From NCBI RefSeq assembly GCF_014203045.1, contig NZ_JACHIF010000005.1:62001-126000 (forward strand): a stretch of 64,000 nt of DNA, in the 5' to 3' direction. Below the pieces are notes generated by a model. That model saw only the letters and a program-made list of their open reading frames with translations, had not been told where the DNA came from and did not search any database. Each line of letters starts with the position of its first letter. Within the stretch, counting starts at the first letter, position 1. This document shows, piece by piece, positions 1 to 8,975 of this stretch. Source of the stretch: Prosthecobacter dejongeii (GTDB taxonomy: Bacteria > Verrucomicrobiota > Verrucomicrobiia > Verrucomicrobiales > Verrucomicrobiaceae). The translations under genes and the position numbers were made by a program.

Positions 1-879
1 GGGCATGGGGGCGACGGTGAACGCGCGGGAGGTGACGACCTGGGCCATGAGCGTGCCGACGGGTGGGAGTGCGGGGAAATGATCTGGCCCACTGAGCAGT
101 TCCTCGGTGGCTTCTAACCAATGTTGCTGAAAGGCGGTCTGGAGTTTTGCCACGATGGGGCCTTCGAGCTGGCCATGAACCTCCCGCCAGTGATCGGCAG
201 CATCAGCATTGCCCTGCCATTCATCGGCAAAACCGACGCCGCCGGTGAAGCCCATTTTTCCATCCACCACCATCACGCGGCGGTGGGTGCGCCGGTTGAT
301 ACGGTCAAAGCGCAGGCCTTTGGCGGGGTGGTAGTAGGCCACCTGGCAGCCTGCATGACGGAGGCGATCAATCTCTTCATTCTTGAGGCCGATGCCGGAG
401 CCGATGCCATCAATGAGGATGCGCACTTTCACGCCTTTGGCAGCCTGCTGGCAGAAGGCGTCCATGAACTGGGTACCGACCTTGCCGGAGTGGAAGATGA
501 AGGCCTCGAAGTTGAGTGTCTTCTCGGCACTGCGGATGGCCTGGAGCATGGCGGGGAAGATGCCATTGCCATTGTGCAGGAGGGTGATCTTGTTGCCGCC
601 GATGGGCACGGGATCCGCAATGGCATGGGCGGAGCCAAAAAACGCGGGGTCGGCCACGGCAAAGGTGTGCGGGGGGCGAAAGTCCATGACCTGCCGTTTG
701 ACGAAGAGGATGCTGTAAATGACGAAGCCGACGAGGAGGAAGGCCAGCAGCTCCAGCCAACCGCGCACGGAGAGCTTTCCCCAGCGCCGCAGCAGTAGGT
801 TAAAGTAGCCTTCCTTCAGGCGGGTACGCCGGTTTTTCTTCGGCGGGTCTGCGCTGGGGGCAGGCGGTTGGTCGCTCAT
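1..879 (-). CDS. Cardiolipin synthase / phospholipase D-like protein (3' end outside window)
   Basis: Reading from the ATG at 877-879, 293 codons run open to the window edge, so the C-terminal half is missing. Residues 41-59 form a transmembrane anchor after a basic, proline-rich N-terminus. The following PLD domain contains the region around the first HKD motif (H199-x-R201-x4-D206, then GKMGFTGG), the arrangement of membrane-bound cardiolipin synthases, which join two phosphatidylglycerols or PG and PE. The second HKD motif would lie outside the window. The motif's usual lysine is arginine here (codon 277-279), which is unusual for a catalytic residue. Family assignment is firm; activity is uncertain because of the substitution and the truncation. 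Confidence 0.85.
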   Translation of the reverse strand, partial: MSDQPPAPSADPPKKNRRTRLKEGYFNLLLRRWGKLSVRGWLELLAFLLVGFVIYSILFVKRQVMDFRPPHTFAVADPAFFGSAHAIADPVPIGGNKITLLHNGNGIFPAMLQAIRSAEKTLNFEAFIFHSGKVGTQFMDAFCQQAAKGVKVRILIDGIGSGIGLKNEEIDRLRHAGCQVAYYHPAKGLRFDRINRRTHRRVMVVDGKMGFTGGVGFADEWQGNADAADHWREVHGQLEGPIVAKLQTAFQQHWLEATEELLSGPDHFPALPPVGTLMAQVVTSRAFTVAPMP

Positions 880-1003
880 GACCTTACATCGTGTGAAGGC
901 TGCGAGTTGGTTGTGGCAACAGTGAAGTGGAAGGTGTTCTGTGAGACTTGGCCAAGAAGAGGGCCGTTTGGGTGAAACGAAACGTAACTGCGGAGGGGAT
1001 TTT

Positions 1004-1417
1004 ATGTTTATGAACCGAGTGTCTTTAAAAACGTTGTTTCGTCTTTTGTTAGGCCTGTTTTTTATCGCAGCGGGGGTGAATCATTTTTTAAATCCACAGG
1101 TGTATGTGGGGATGATACCTCCCTACCTGCCCTACCCAGAAGTGCTGAATCTAGTGAGTGGTGTGGCGGAGGTGGCGGGTGGTGTGGGCATCCTCATGCC
1201 CCGTTTTCGCAGGTGGGCAGGATGGGGGCTGTTGGCGCTGCTGGTGGCTATTTTCCCAGCGAATTTGCACTTAGCTCTGAATGGCTGGGCGGCTTACGAT
1301 ATCCCGCGTTGGGTGCTGTGGGCGCGGCTGCCGCTTCAGGGGGTGTTCATCGCCTGGGTGTATTGGACTTGTTTGGCAAAGGAGTGGCGGGACTTGCCAG
1401 GAGGCAAGACATCATGA
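1004..1417 (+). CDS. DoxX-like small membrane protein
   Basis: A 137-residue protein with four hydrophobic helices and the DoxX/MauE-like opening FRLLLGLFFIAAGVNHFLNP. An upstream in-frame start at 941 exists, but the ATG at 1004 is preceded by GGAGGGG at a sensible distance and begins directly before the first helix, so it is preferred. DoxX-family proteins are inner-membrane proteins of mostly unknown role, some linked to redox or thiosulfate metabolism. The ThuA-like gene follows 12 bp downstream on the same strand, so the two may be co-transcribed. Confidence 0.75.
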   Translation: MFMNRVSLKTLFRLLLGLFFIAAGVNHFLNPQVYVGMIPPYLPYPEVLNLVSGVAEVAGGVGILMPRFRRWAGWGLLALLVAIFPANLHLALNGWAAYDIPRWVLWARLPLQGVFIAWVYWTCLAKEWRDLPGGKTS

Positions 1418-1429
1418 TAAAAAGGCTGC

Positions 1430-2233
1430 ATGAATCTTTGGCGGCTGCTTTTCATCTGTGTGGGCATCTTTGGCACGGCCAGTGGCGCAGAGCCGTCTGA
1501 GCGACCAGCCATCCGTGTTTTGCTGGAGACGCTGCATCATCAGTCGCGACTGATCCCTGGCAGGAATTTTAGCCAGACCATCATGGCCCAGGTCCTGAAG
1601 GAGGAAGGGGCCGAGGTGGCCGAATCTCACCGGGTGGTGGAACGGGTGGAGGAGCTGACCGAGGCAGAGTTCGGAGCCTATGATTTGGTGATCATGAACG
1701 GGCGTTACTCGGGTGAGCGGCAGCCGGATACTTTTTCCCCAGAGGTGCTGAAGGCGCTGGATAACTATGTGATCCGTGGCGGTTACCTGCTGGTCATTTC
1801 AGGGGGCTCAGGGCTGAGCGGAGGGGTGAGTCTGCCTTTTTACAATCCGCTCACCAGCCGCTATGGTGTGGAGGTGCTGCCGGGGCCGGGCCGCACGGGG
1901 CGAGCGCTGACACCGACGTTGCGTGATCAGGAGCATCCTTTGGTCAGAGACATCGAGGTGCTGTATCCCTGCCATGGCACGACACTGAAGCTGACCAATC
2001 GCGAGGCGGTGCCCCTGGCCTTTTTGGATAAGGAGCCGTGCCTCGCTGTGGTGCCGCGTGGTTTTGGCTGGGTGATCATCCTCGGCGGTGGCAGTGGCTG
2101 GATGAACCAGGGCATGGACCCCACGATCATCACCAATAAAGGCCAGCCGGAGCGGATCGAAGCGAATCAAAAACTCATCCGCAATCTGGTGGACTGGTTG
2201 CAACTGCTGAAGCAATCCCGTAGTCGTCCATGA
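1430..2233 (+). CDS. Secreted ThuA-like / class I glutamine amidotransferase-fold protein
   Basis: A 267-residue protein with a signal peptide (hydrophobic residues 4-18, cleavage probably after SGA). The mature part has the ThuA/GATase1-like layout common in Verrucomicrobiota and Planctomycetota: RVLLETLHHQSR strand, a YDLVIMNGRY segment, GGYLLVISGGSG, and a C-terminal GFGWVIILGGGSGW segment. Members are often annotated as trehalose-utilisation-like, but a real catalytic role is rarely shown and no nucleophilic cysteine in the GATase position is obvious here. It follows the DoxX gene closely. The fold assignment is moderate and the function unknown. Confidence 0.6.
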   Translation: MNLWRLLFICVGIFGTASGAEPSERPAIRVLLETLHHQSRLIPGRNFSQTIMAQVLKEEGAEVAESHRVVERVEELTEAEFGAYDLVIMNGRYSGERQPDTFSPEVLKALDNYVIRGGYLLVISGGSGLSGGVSLPFYNPLTSRYGVEVLPGPGRTGRALTPTLRDQEHPLVRDIEVLYPCHGTTLKLTNREAVPLAFLDKEPCLAVVPRGFGWVIILGGGSGWMNQGMDPTIITNKGQPERIEANQKLIRNLVDWLQLLKQSRSRP

Positions 2234-2316
2234 GGTAACCGTGTGGCGGGATCAATCTCAGGGCAGTTGCACTTTGAGATGGCGTGGGCAGATCCATCCT
2301 GTAGCGTTTTGATCTC

Positions 2317-3312
2317 ATGTCTTTGCATCCGCTGGATCAGCCAGTCTCCCTTCATACGCTGCGCCGCTGGCAGCGCGAGGGACTGATTGATCGTGAGGCC
2401 CTGGAGGCAGCCCGGCAGCAGATTCATCCCGCATCTGCCTGGCTTACTTGGCTACGGGCGGAGCTGCTGCTGGCGGGTATGGCGTTGGTGCTTTCTGGCG
2501 TGGTGTTTTTCTTTGCCTACAACTGGCAGGCCATCACCCGATTTGAAAAGCTGGGCCTCATCGGTGTGACGATGGTGGCTTGCATCGTCGGGGCCAGTGT
2601 CGTGGGGGTGAATCGCCTCGGCGGGCAGATCTTAGTGCTTGCGGGCACGGTGATGACGGGGGTGTTTTTAGCCGTGTTCGGACAGACGTACCAGACCGGG
2701 GCAGATGCGTATGAACTCTTCACTGGCTGGGCCGCCCTGACGTTTGTCTGGGTGCTTTTGGCCAGGATGGAGGCCCTGTGGTTTCTCTGGCTGGTGATCG
2801 TGCAGACGGGGCTGGTGCTGTTTTGGTCGCAGGTGGCTCACCCAGGCTGGAGGTGGCCGGAGGAAGGGGTGGCCTTTGCCGTGGCTGCCTTAAACACCGC
2901 CGCGCTGGTGATTCGGGAGCGATTCACGCCGCTGCCAGGACGGGGCTGGTTCCGCACGCTGTTATTGCTCAGTCTTTTGGTGGCGCTGACGTTGCCTGCC
3001 ATCTCAGTGATCTTTGACGGGCTGGAGGATCATTCCTTGCGGCTGATGTATGTACCTCTGTGGCTGGCGGCCTTGGCTGGAAGCTATGGGTACTACCGTT
3101 TTGTTAGGCCAGACTTTGCCTGCATTGCTTTAGCTTCGGCGAACATGGCGGTGATGGTGGTGGCGCTTCTGTGTCGGGGCCTCTATTTCGGGATGGATGA
3201 TGACGGCCTGGGGCTGTTCTTTTTGATGGCCATGATCGTGGTGGGAGTCACCACGGGACTCACGCTGTGGCTGGCACGAGAACACCGGGCGATGAAGCCT
3301 TTGCTGTCATGA
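2317..3312 (+). CDS. DUF2157 domain membrane protein
   Basis: A 331-residue protein. A cytoplasmic N-terminal stretch (LHTLRRWQREGLIDREALEAA, about residues 12-32) precedes roughly eight to ten transmembrane helices, the organisation of the DUF2157 family. It is the first gene of a three-gene unit: its TGA stop overlaps the ATG of the DUF4401 gene (ATGA at 3309-3312), which in turn overlaps the GDYXXLXY gene in the same way. This trio recurs together in many Gram-negative bacteria, which suggests a membrane complex. Its biochemical role is unknown. Confidence 0.85.
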   Translation: MSLHPLDQPVSLHTLRRWQREGLIDREALEAARQQIHPASAWLTWLRAELLLAGMALVLSGVVFFFAYNWQAITRFEKLGLIGVTMVACIVGASVVGVNRLGGQILVLAGTVMTGVFLAVFGQTYQTGADAYELFTGWAALTFVWVLLARMEALWFLWLVIVQTGLVLFWSQVAHPGWRWPEEGVAFAVAALNTAALVIRERFTPLPGRGWFRTLLLLSLLVALTLPAISVIFDGLEDHSLRLMYVPLWLAALAGSYGYYRFVRPDFACIALASANMAVMVVALLCRGLYFGMDDDGLGLFFLMAMIVVGVTTGLTLWLAREHRAMKPLLS

Positions 3313-4361
3313 AAACGTCCCCTCTCACCTGGCGCGAACTGCTGGCCCACTTGCCTGCCTCTCTGGGGCCGGAGGAGGTGGAACAGCGTCTCACGGCGGA
3401 GGCGGAGCAGGACGAGCAGCCGCGCATCCTGAACTTTTTTGCGGGTGTGGGGGCGTGGTTTTCAGCGCTGTTCATGCTGCCGTTTTTTTACATGGCGGAT
3501 GTTTTTGACCATGCGTCCTCCTGCGCCGTTTTGGGGCTGATTTTATTTGCCGGGGCGGTGGTGATGAGTCGCAGGTCCACACATGTGTTTCTCAGCCAGC
3601 TCGCGCTCAGTGCTCTGTTGAGTGGGAATTCGCTCGTGCTGCTGGGGGTCTATCTGAGCGGCTCTCCGAATGACGGGAGAGAAGCGTTGCCCATGCTCGT
3701 CCAGGCCGTCTTGGCGGCGGTGACTTGTGGCCTTTTCCAGGGAGTGACGGGCCGTTTCATCACCCTGATCGGGGTGCCGGTGCTGGCCGTGGTTTGGGTG
3801 TTTTCAGGCAACTCTTTGCATGGTTTGCATGCCATCACCGCCGGGCTGGCCTTGGCGACTGGTCTCCTTTACCGCTGGGAAAAACGTCCGTTGATCTGGG
3901 ATGTGGTGGCCTGGGCCTCGGTGGTGTCCCTGCCGGGGGTCATTCTGCTGACGGAGATGGAGCATGGCCTGAACCCGTCTCCACGGCAGCCGACTCCGCT
4001 CTGGCCTTCCAGCCTCATCGCCGGGCTACTGCTCATCTGGATGGTGACGGAGGATGCCGGTGGGATAAAGGCCATGCGGTGCCGCTGGTGGTGGGGGCTG
4101 GTCTTGGCCACGCTGTTCCTGGCGGGCTTCACCACGCCGGGCATCACGGTGGCTATGGTGCTGCTGTTTTTAGGGCGGGCGCAGGATGAGCGGGTGCTGA
4201 CGGTGATCGGCCATGCTTTTTTCGCGGCCTTCCTGGTCCTGTTTTATTATGCGCTGAACATCAGCCTCGCACAGAAGTCCTGGATCATCGCAGGCAGTGG
4301 GGCGTTTTTGCTTGCGATGCGTTTTTGGTTAGGCCGATCTTTGCGAAAGGAGGCGGCATGA
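3309..4361 (+). CDS. DUF4401 domain membrane protein
   Basis: A 350-residue protein with a short N-terminal soluble segment (MKTSPLTWRELLAHLPASL) followed by about nine or ten membrane helices, as in DUF4401 proteins. A longer in-frame reading starts at 3267, but the ATG at 3309 sits in an ATGA overlap with the DUF2157 stop and is the natural translationally coupled start. The 3' end overlaps the next gene by four bases. Function is unknown; context indicates a partner of the DUF2157 and GDYXXLXY proteins. Confidence 0.85.
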   Translation: MKTSPLTWRELLAHLPASLGPEEVEQRLTAEAEQDEQPRILNFFAGVGAWFSALFMLPFFYMADVFDHASSCAVLGLILFAGAVVMSRRSTHVFLSQLALSALLSGNSLVLLGVYLSGSPNDGREALPMLVQAVLAAVTCGLFQGVTGRFITLIGVPVLAVVWVFSGNSLHGLHAITAGLALATGLLYRWEKRPLIWDVVAWASVVSLPGVILLTEMEHGLNPSPRQPTPLWPSSLIAGLLLIWMVTEDAGGIKAMRCRWWWGLVLATLFLAGFTTPGITVAMVLLFLGRAQDERVLTVIGHAFFAAFLVLFYYALNISLAQKSWIIAGSGAFLLAMRFWLGRSLRKEAA

Positions 4362-4849
4362 AAAGCGCCCTCCTCATCCTTTGGCTGGCGGTGGTGGCTG
4401 GCGTGCTGGGCTACCTGGTGTGGCAAAAGGAACAGACCGTGGCCCAAGGTCGACTGGTGCTGCTGGAGCTGGCGCCGCGAGACCCCCGCTCCCTCATGCA
4501 GGGAGACTACATGGTGCTGCGCTACAGCCTGGCCCAGGAGATGGAAAACCAGCCGGAGAAACTGGCGCAAAAAGGACTGCTGGTGCTGAAGCTGGATGAG
4601 CGGGGCGTGGGCAAAGGCCTGCGCCTGCATCAAGGCGAGGCGCTGGGGCCGGACGAGCAACTGCTCATTTATCGCGACCGCCAAGGGCTGCGCATCGGCG
4701 CTGAGTCGTTCTTTTTTCAGGAGGGGGATGCCGCACTCTATGAGAACGGCCGCTACGGTGAGCTGAAGGTGGATGCCGAGGGGAACAGCGTGCTCACCGG
4801 CCTGCGCGATGCGGACCTGAAACCCCTGGGCCGCCCTGTCATCCAGTAA
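4358..4849 (+). CDS. GDYXXLXY domain-containing membrane-anchored protein
   Basis: A 163-residue protein with one N-terminal membrane anchor (about residues 4-21) and the family-defining motif GDYMVLRY near residue 50, inside the sentence APRDPRSLMQGDYMVLRY. The start at 4358 overlaps the previous stop (ATGA) and has a strong ribosome site AAAGGAGG at 4346-4353. The domain probably lies in the periplasm. It completes the DUF2157-DUF4401-GDYXXLXY operon; no enzymatic role is known. Confidence 0.9.
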   Translation: MKSALLILWLAVVAGVLGYLVWQKEQTVAQGRLVLLELAPRDPRSLMQGDYMVLRYSLAQEMENQPEKLAQKGLLVLKLDERGVGKGLRLHQGEALGPDEQLLIYRDRQGLRIGAESFFFQEGDAALYENGRYGELKVDAEGNSVLTGLRDADLKPLGRPVIQ

Positions 4850-4920
4850 CGGCGGGCAGGACGGTGGAAGGAGCGCAACTTTCCTGACGGGGCGATGTTT
4901 TAATTCGTTCCTTTAGCATC

Positions 4921-5976
4921 ATGAATTTGCGTGTCCTCTGTTTGTTCCTGGCCTGCATGGCGACCCTGGGCCATGCCCAGATCACGTCTGAAAACAACGA
5001 CCGCCTGCGGCAGGGGCTGAAGCGTTATCCAGCAGCCGACACGAACAAGAATGGCGTCCTTTCTCTGGAGGAAGCGAAGGCCTATTTGGCGAAGAATAAA
5101 CTGGGCCCGACACCGACGGAAAAGAAACCTGGGGCGCTGAAGCCAGATGTGGCCGATGTGGCCTACGGTCCCCATGCGCGGCATAAGCTGGATCTCTACC
5201 TAACCAAAAAGACGGCCACGCCAGCGCCGCTGGTCTTGCTGATTCACGGTGGGGGCTTTCGTGGGGGTGACAAAAGCCGCTGGGCCAGCGACAAGACGGT
5301 GCAGGCGCTGCTGGACCAGGGCATCTCCTGTGCAGCCATCAATTACCCCTTTCTCACGGACAAGCCCATTCAGGACATCCTGCGGGACTGTGCCCGCTCT
5401 GTGCAGTTTCTGCGCGCGAATGCTGGTGAGTGGAATTTGGACAAGGCGCATTTTGCCTCCATGGGCGGCTCCGCAGGTGCAGGTACCTCCCTGTGGTTAG
5501 CCACACGCGATGACCTGGCCGACCCGAAAGCGGTGGACCCGGTGCTGCGTGAATCCACCCGCCTCGTCTGCGCGGTGTGCAATGCCACGCAGGCGACCTA
5601 CGATGTCTCGCGCTGGGAGTCCTTCATGGGTCCGGCGAAGCCTGAATTTGGCACCAGTCCGCTGGAGGCGGCGCTGTTTTACCACCTGCCATCCATCGAG
5701 GCGATGACCACGGAATCTGGCAAGGCCATCCTGCGCGAGTGTGACATGCTGGCCTGGATCACGTCCGATGATCCACCCCTGCTGGTGAACAATGCCCAAG
5801 TGGTGGCGGCCCCGACGAACCGGGGCGAGTGGCTGCACTGCATCCACCATGCCCGGGCGGTGCATCAGCAATGCGTCACGGCCCAGGTGTCCTGCATCGT
5901 GCTGCAGGATCAAGAGGGACCGAAAACGGATATCACTGCCTTCCTCGTCCAGCATCTGCGGGCGGAGGGGGAGTGA
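4921..5976 (+). CDS. Secreted alpha/beta hydrolase (esterase-like) with EF-hand
   Basis: A 351-residue exported protein with signal peptide (cleavage near GHA-Q20). Residues 40-51 match an EF-hand/dockerin-type calcium loop (D40, N42, N44, S48, E51). The hydrolase domain shows the oxyanion motif HGGGF at 109-113 and the nucleophile elbow G-G-S184-A-G, as in BD-FAE or carboxylesterase-like enzymes. A candidate acid is in the SDDPPLLV segment and histidines follow near HCIHHARAVH. It probably de-esterifies polysaccharides or small esters in the periplasm or outside. It is a single transcription unit facing the convergent kinase-like gene. Confidence 0.8.
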   Translation: MNLRVLCLFLACMATLGHAQITSENNDRLRQGLKRYPAADTNKNGVLSLEEAKAYLAKNKLGPTPTEKKPGALKPDVADVAYGPHARHKLDLYLTKKTATPAPLVLLIHGGGFRGGDKSRWASDKTVQALLDQGISCAAINYPFLTDKPIQDILRDCARSVQFLRANAGEWNLDKAHFASMGGSAGAGTSLWLATRDDLADPKAVDPVLRESTRLVCAVCNATQATYDVSRWESFMGPAKPEFGTSPLEAALFYHLPSIEAMTTESGKAILRECDMLAWITSDDPPLLVNNAQVVAAPTNRGEWLHCIHHARAVHQQCVTAQVSCIVLQDQEGPKTDITAFLVQHLRAEGE

Positions 5977-6000
5977 GCGGGACTTTCGTGAGGTCTGATC

Positions 6001-7593
6001 TCAGAGGTGCTGGCCGCCGCCAGAGCCGCCGACATCCTTGCCCATGTGCTGGCGGTAAGCCGCACGATCCTTGGCTAATGTGAGGGCTTCTTTGACGGAA
6101 ATATGGGGCTTATCTACGTCCTTGTTGTCCCCCTCCCCTCGGAGGAGGCGCATGGCACGTTTATGGTCGGCGAATCCATCAATGGTGTCTTGCCTCACGC
6201 CTGCATCTGCGAGCTTTTGCTTCCTGTCCTGACCATGCTGCAGCAGCTTGTCGAGGGTGGCTTGAGCGCTTTGATTGACGGTGTTTACAAAGTCAGCTTT
6301 TTGAGCGGCGGTCAGGGTGATGGGCGGTCTTCCCTGGGCTGTTGCGGCCTTATTACCCTCCTGGATCATGCGGTCTAAGACTGCTGCCACTTCCTTCTCA
6401 AACTCTTCGGGTTTCATCGCAGCCAGACTGCTATGCTGCCAATCATCCGTCTTCATGCCGAAGAGCTTGCTACTGGTTGTATTCAACCCAGCCACCAATT
6501 CATTATCAATGGGCGTCACCACCAAATCCGGGCCGGTGCCATCAATGATCAGGTTTCCTGGATTGTACCAGCCCTCCAGCTTGCCCCTTTTTTCCACGGC
6601 GAAAGCGCGGTCTGGATTGGCCATGAAGGCATCGGCGGCGAGGATCTTGCCGAGCTGTTCCTGAAACTCAGGCTGGGTCAGCATGGCTGCGGCTCCAGGG
6701 GAATCCAGGCGGTCTTGCAAGGACTCTCCTTTGGCGAAAGCCATCTCCACCACATGCGGGCGGGTATCGGCTCTCAACCCATCGGCTAGTTTCTGCGCCG
6801 CTTGGCTGATGTGTGAGATGGAATCGGCCTGGTCTGCCAAGCTATTCCTGGCAGGATTGTCATAGGCGGCAATGGCGGGTGCATTGACTTGGGCCTCTGC
6901 GAGGATCTGCGCCGCAGCGACGTTGGCCGCAGGATTTTCGTTCTGCAATTTGACCACGGTGGAGGCCCCATCGCCATAGGTGACCTTAAAGACCTCCCCA
7001 CGTTTGCCCGCCTGGAGTTCGTTCACGTCCGTGACACTCTTGGCCAGGAGGCTGACCTTGAGGGCGGCGGAGTCAAAAGCTTGCTTGGTAGCGTCTTTGA
7101 TTTGGTTGTCGCTGAGGGTGATCCCTTGGGCCTTGGCATGGGAGATTTGTTCGGCAATGGCGGCGCGCACCTCGTTTGCCACCATCTGCTTCCCTTCCGG
7201 GCGTAGGCCGAGGGAGGCGACTCGTGAAAAGTGGGTATCGAGGGCAGCCGGGGAGGTGTGTTTTTGCGTGGCCTCCTGGTGCCAGGAGTCGCGGATTTGC
7301 CCCAGCATTTGGTCCACGGGGAGACCCGTCTTGCCGGCCACTCCTGCGCGGATCTGCCGTTGCAGTTCTGGACTGATGGGCTGCCCCGTTGCGCGCTGGA
7401 GAGCATCCTGCACTTCCTGAGCGGCCCTGTCGAACTTGTCGTTACGGCCTAGAAAACGACCAAAGAAGCCTTGGGAGTGGTCTTTGGTCCTCACCTGACC
7501 TGCCTGATCCGAGCGAATTTGATGGTCGGTGCTTCCAGTCAGGTTCTGCTGCAACTGGTCAAAGCTGAGGTTTTGGGTGTTGAGGGAAGGCAT
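6001..7593 (-). CDS. Predicted kinase-fold protein (actin-fragmin kinase / PI4K-like), possible effector
   Basis: A 530-residue protein without signal peptide or membrane helix. Residues 1-190 are polar and helical. Residues 191-370 look like an atypical kinase core: a glycine-rich turn (GKRGEVFKV, 196-204), K215 in STVVK, a catalytic-loop-like segment (FMANPDR, 323-329, then NPGN at 344-347) and a metal-site motif TPIDNE with D363. This D...NxGN...ID order resembles phosphatidylinositol 4-kinase and actin-fragmin-kinase families and bacterial effectors derived from them. The C-terminus is helical and ends GGSGGGQHL. A TTG start at 7632 is possible, but the ATG at 7593 is preferred; neither has a clear ribosome site. 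Kinase assignment is inference from motifs. Confidence 0.5.
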   Translation of the reverse strand: MPSLNTQNLSFDQLQQNLTGSTDHQIRSDQAGQVRTKDHSQGFFGRFLGRNDKFDRAAQEVQDALQRATGQPISPELQRQIRAGVAGKTGLPVDQMLGQIRDSWHQEATQKHTSPAALDTHFSRVASLGLRPEGKQMVANEVRAAIAEQISHAKAQGITLSDNQIKDATKQAFDSAALKVSLLAKSVTDVNELQAGKRGEVFKVTYGDGASTVVKLQNENPAANVAAAQILAEAQVNAPAIAAYDNPARNSLADQADSISHISQAAQKLADGLRADTRPHVVEMAFAKGESLQDRLDSPGAAAMLTQPEFQEQLGKILAADAFMANPDRAFAVEKRGKLEGWYNPGNLIIDGTGPDLVVTPIDNELVAGLNTTSSKLFGMKTDDWQHSSLAAMKPEEFEKEVAAVLDRMIQEGNKAATAQGRPPITLTAAQKADFVNTVNQSAQATLDKLLQHGQDRKQKLADAGVRQDTIDGFADHKRAMRLLRGEGDNKDVDKPHISVKEALTLAKDRAAYRQHMGKDVGGSGGGQHL

Positions 7594-7694
7594 GGATGAA
7601 AGTGCTAACCAGAAATCTTCCGTTTGTGACAAGCGCTAACCAGCGTGCCTGCTGTCGGTCTCAAAAGAGGGAATCTAGGGAGCGGGGCGAGGCT

Positions 7695-8927
7695 TTAGGT
7701 GCTGGTATCGTTTTGTGAATAAACAGGATGATGCCCAAGCACCCAATGCAAGGCTTTGCGCCGTTCCTCCATGATCCCGCCCGTACGCTGGAAAGACTCG
7801 GGGGAGCTATCGGCGATGGCTTGGCCATGCAGTTCCAGGTCGTTGTTCTTTAGACGTGCGAGAGAAAGATCCATGGGCCCGCACCACGCTGTAGGGGCAA
7901 AGGCGACGAAGTCCATGGCCTTGCCATCCAGCGAGAACTGCCGGATGCGCCAGTGAATGGCGAGCATCTGAGACGACAATTCTTCCAGCTCCTCAAGACT
8001 CCGCACTTCAGGGGTGAGTTGCCCATTTTCGGCTTTATGGGCGACTTCATAAAGCCCGTCCACATGGACTTCCTGGTCATAGGCAGGCAGTTCCGCAAGC
8101 TTCAGTGCCCACGCGAGGATGATGGCCCCCTCAGACTGCCAAGGAAGATTCCATTTCAATTTTTCAGGCAGAGCATCCACTGGGGTTTCCAGGGCCTCAG
8201 CCTCCGACGGTTCGGCTGCCTCCCACACACCGTTGCTTTTCAAATGAGCGATCATCTCATGACGGTATTCTTCAGCCCCGGCAGCCCCTTCCATGAAGCC
8301 GCGCTGGGTCAAACTGCACATCAGCAAAAAGCGTTTGAAGACCTGGTCCTGAGTCGGGGGATCGGAGAGCTCCTCTTGATCATAACCCGCAGCTGCCAGG
8401 ATGTTTTTAACTCGCTCATCCACACTCAGGGAGTGGTTCTCAGGCAACTGAGCTTCCGGATCATGCTCGCCATCTGCATCCAAGATGACGCGGCCTGAAG
8501 AGTCCAGCAGGCGGCCGGGCAGAAAGATGACTCCATGGACTTGGCTCGCCATTTCATACACCAAGGCCAGCCGGGGATCTCCCTCTTCAGGCTCCCCATC
8601 CAGCATGAAATTGAAGGCAAAACGTAGGCCCGGCAGGTATTCAAACAGGTCTGCTCGTTCCATCGCATTGGGGAAGGTTTGAAAGTAACCCTGCATGCCG
8701 GACAACTGCTGCGCCCAGCCCTCGCCGGCATAATAATCGGGATCCTGACGTGCCTTCATGGTCAGGGCTTTTTTCAGCCAGCCTCGTTTAAACGTCAGAT
8801 GAACTTCCGACCATGTGCCATCGGCACGACGGGTGACTTTGGCATCGGGCACCCGTTCCAAAAGCTTGGCCAGGGTGCCTTCTGGGTCCAGGTGCTGGCT
8901 GAAAATATTGATGGGAGGAAAGGGCAT
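7695..8927 (-). CDS. DUF4272 domain-containing protein
   Basis: A 410-residue soluble, acidic protein. The C-terminal part carries the DUF4272 signature, with QSEGAIILAWALKLAELP around residues 265-282, preceded by a region of mixed alpha/beta character. DUF4272 proteins are often found as immunity-like or accessory proteins next to toxins and effectors, but no activity is established. The gene lies 101 bp upstream of the kinase-like gene on the same strand and they could be co-transcribed. The family call is moderate; function unknown. Confidence 0.55.
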   Translation of the reverse strand: MPFPPINIFSQHLDPEGTLAKLLERVPDAKVTRRADGTWSEVHLTFKRGWLKKALTMKARQDPDYYAGEGWAQQLSGMQGYFQTFPNAMERADLFEYLPGLRFAFNFMLDGEPEEGDPRLALVYEMASQVHGVIFLPGRLLDSSGRVILDADGEHDPEAQLPENHSLSVDERVKNILAAAGYDQEELSDPPTQDQVFKRFLLMCSLTQRGFMEGAAGAEEYRHEMIAHLKSNGVWEAAEPSEAEALETPVDALPEKLKWNLPWQSEGAIILAWALKLAELPAYDQEVHVDGLYEVAHKAENGQLTPEVRSLEELEELSSQMLAIHWRIRQFSLDGKAMDFVAFAPTAWCGPMDLSLARLKNNDLELHGQAIADSSPESFQRTGGIMEERRKALHWVLGHHPVYSQNDTST

Positions 8928-8975
8928 ATTTTCTAACCAATCTGCAAAAAGAACCTATCGCGCGTCAAGCCCAGA

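Noticed and set aside
941..1003. Longer N-terminus for the DoxX-like protein
   Set aside because: The added residues are polar and charged, and the ATG at 1004 has the better ribosome site.
1474..1490. TGGCACG... as a sigma-54 promoter
   Set aside because: The GG to GC spacing is off by one base and the site is inside a coding sequence.
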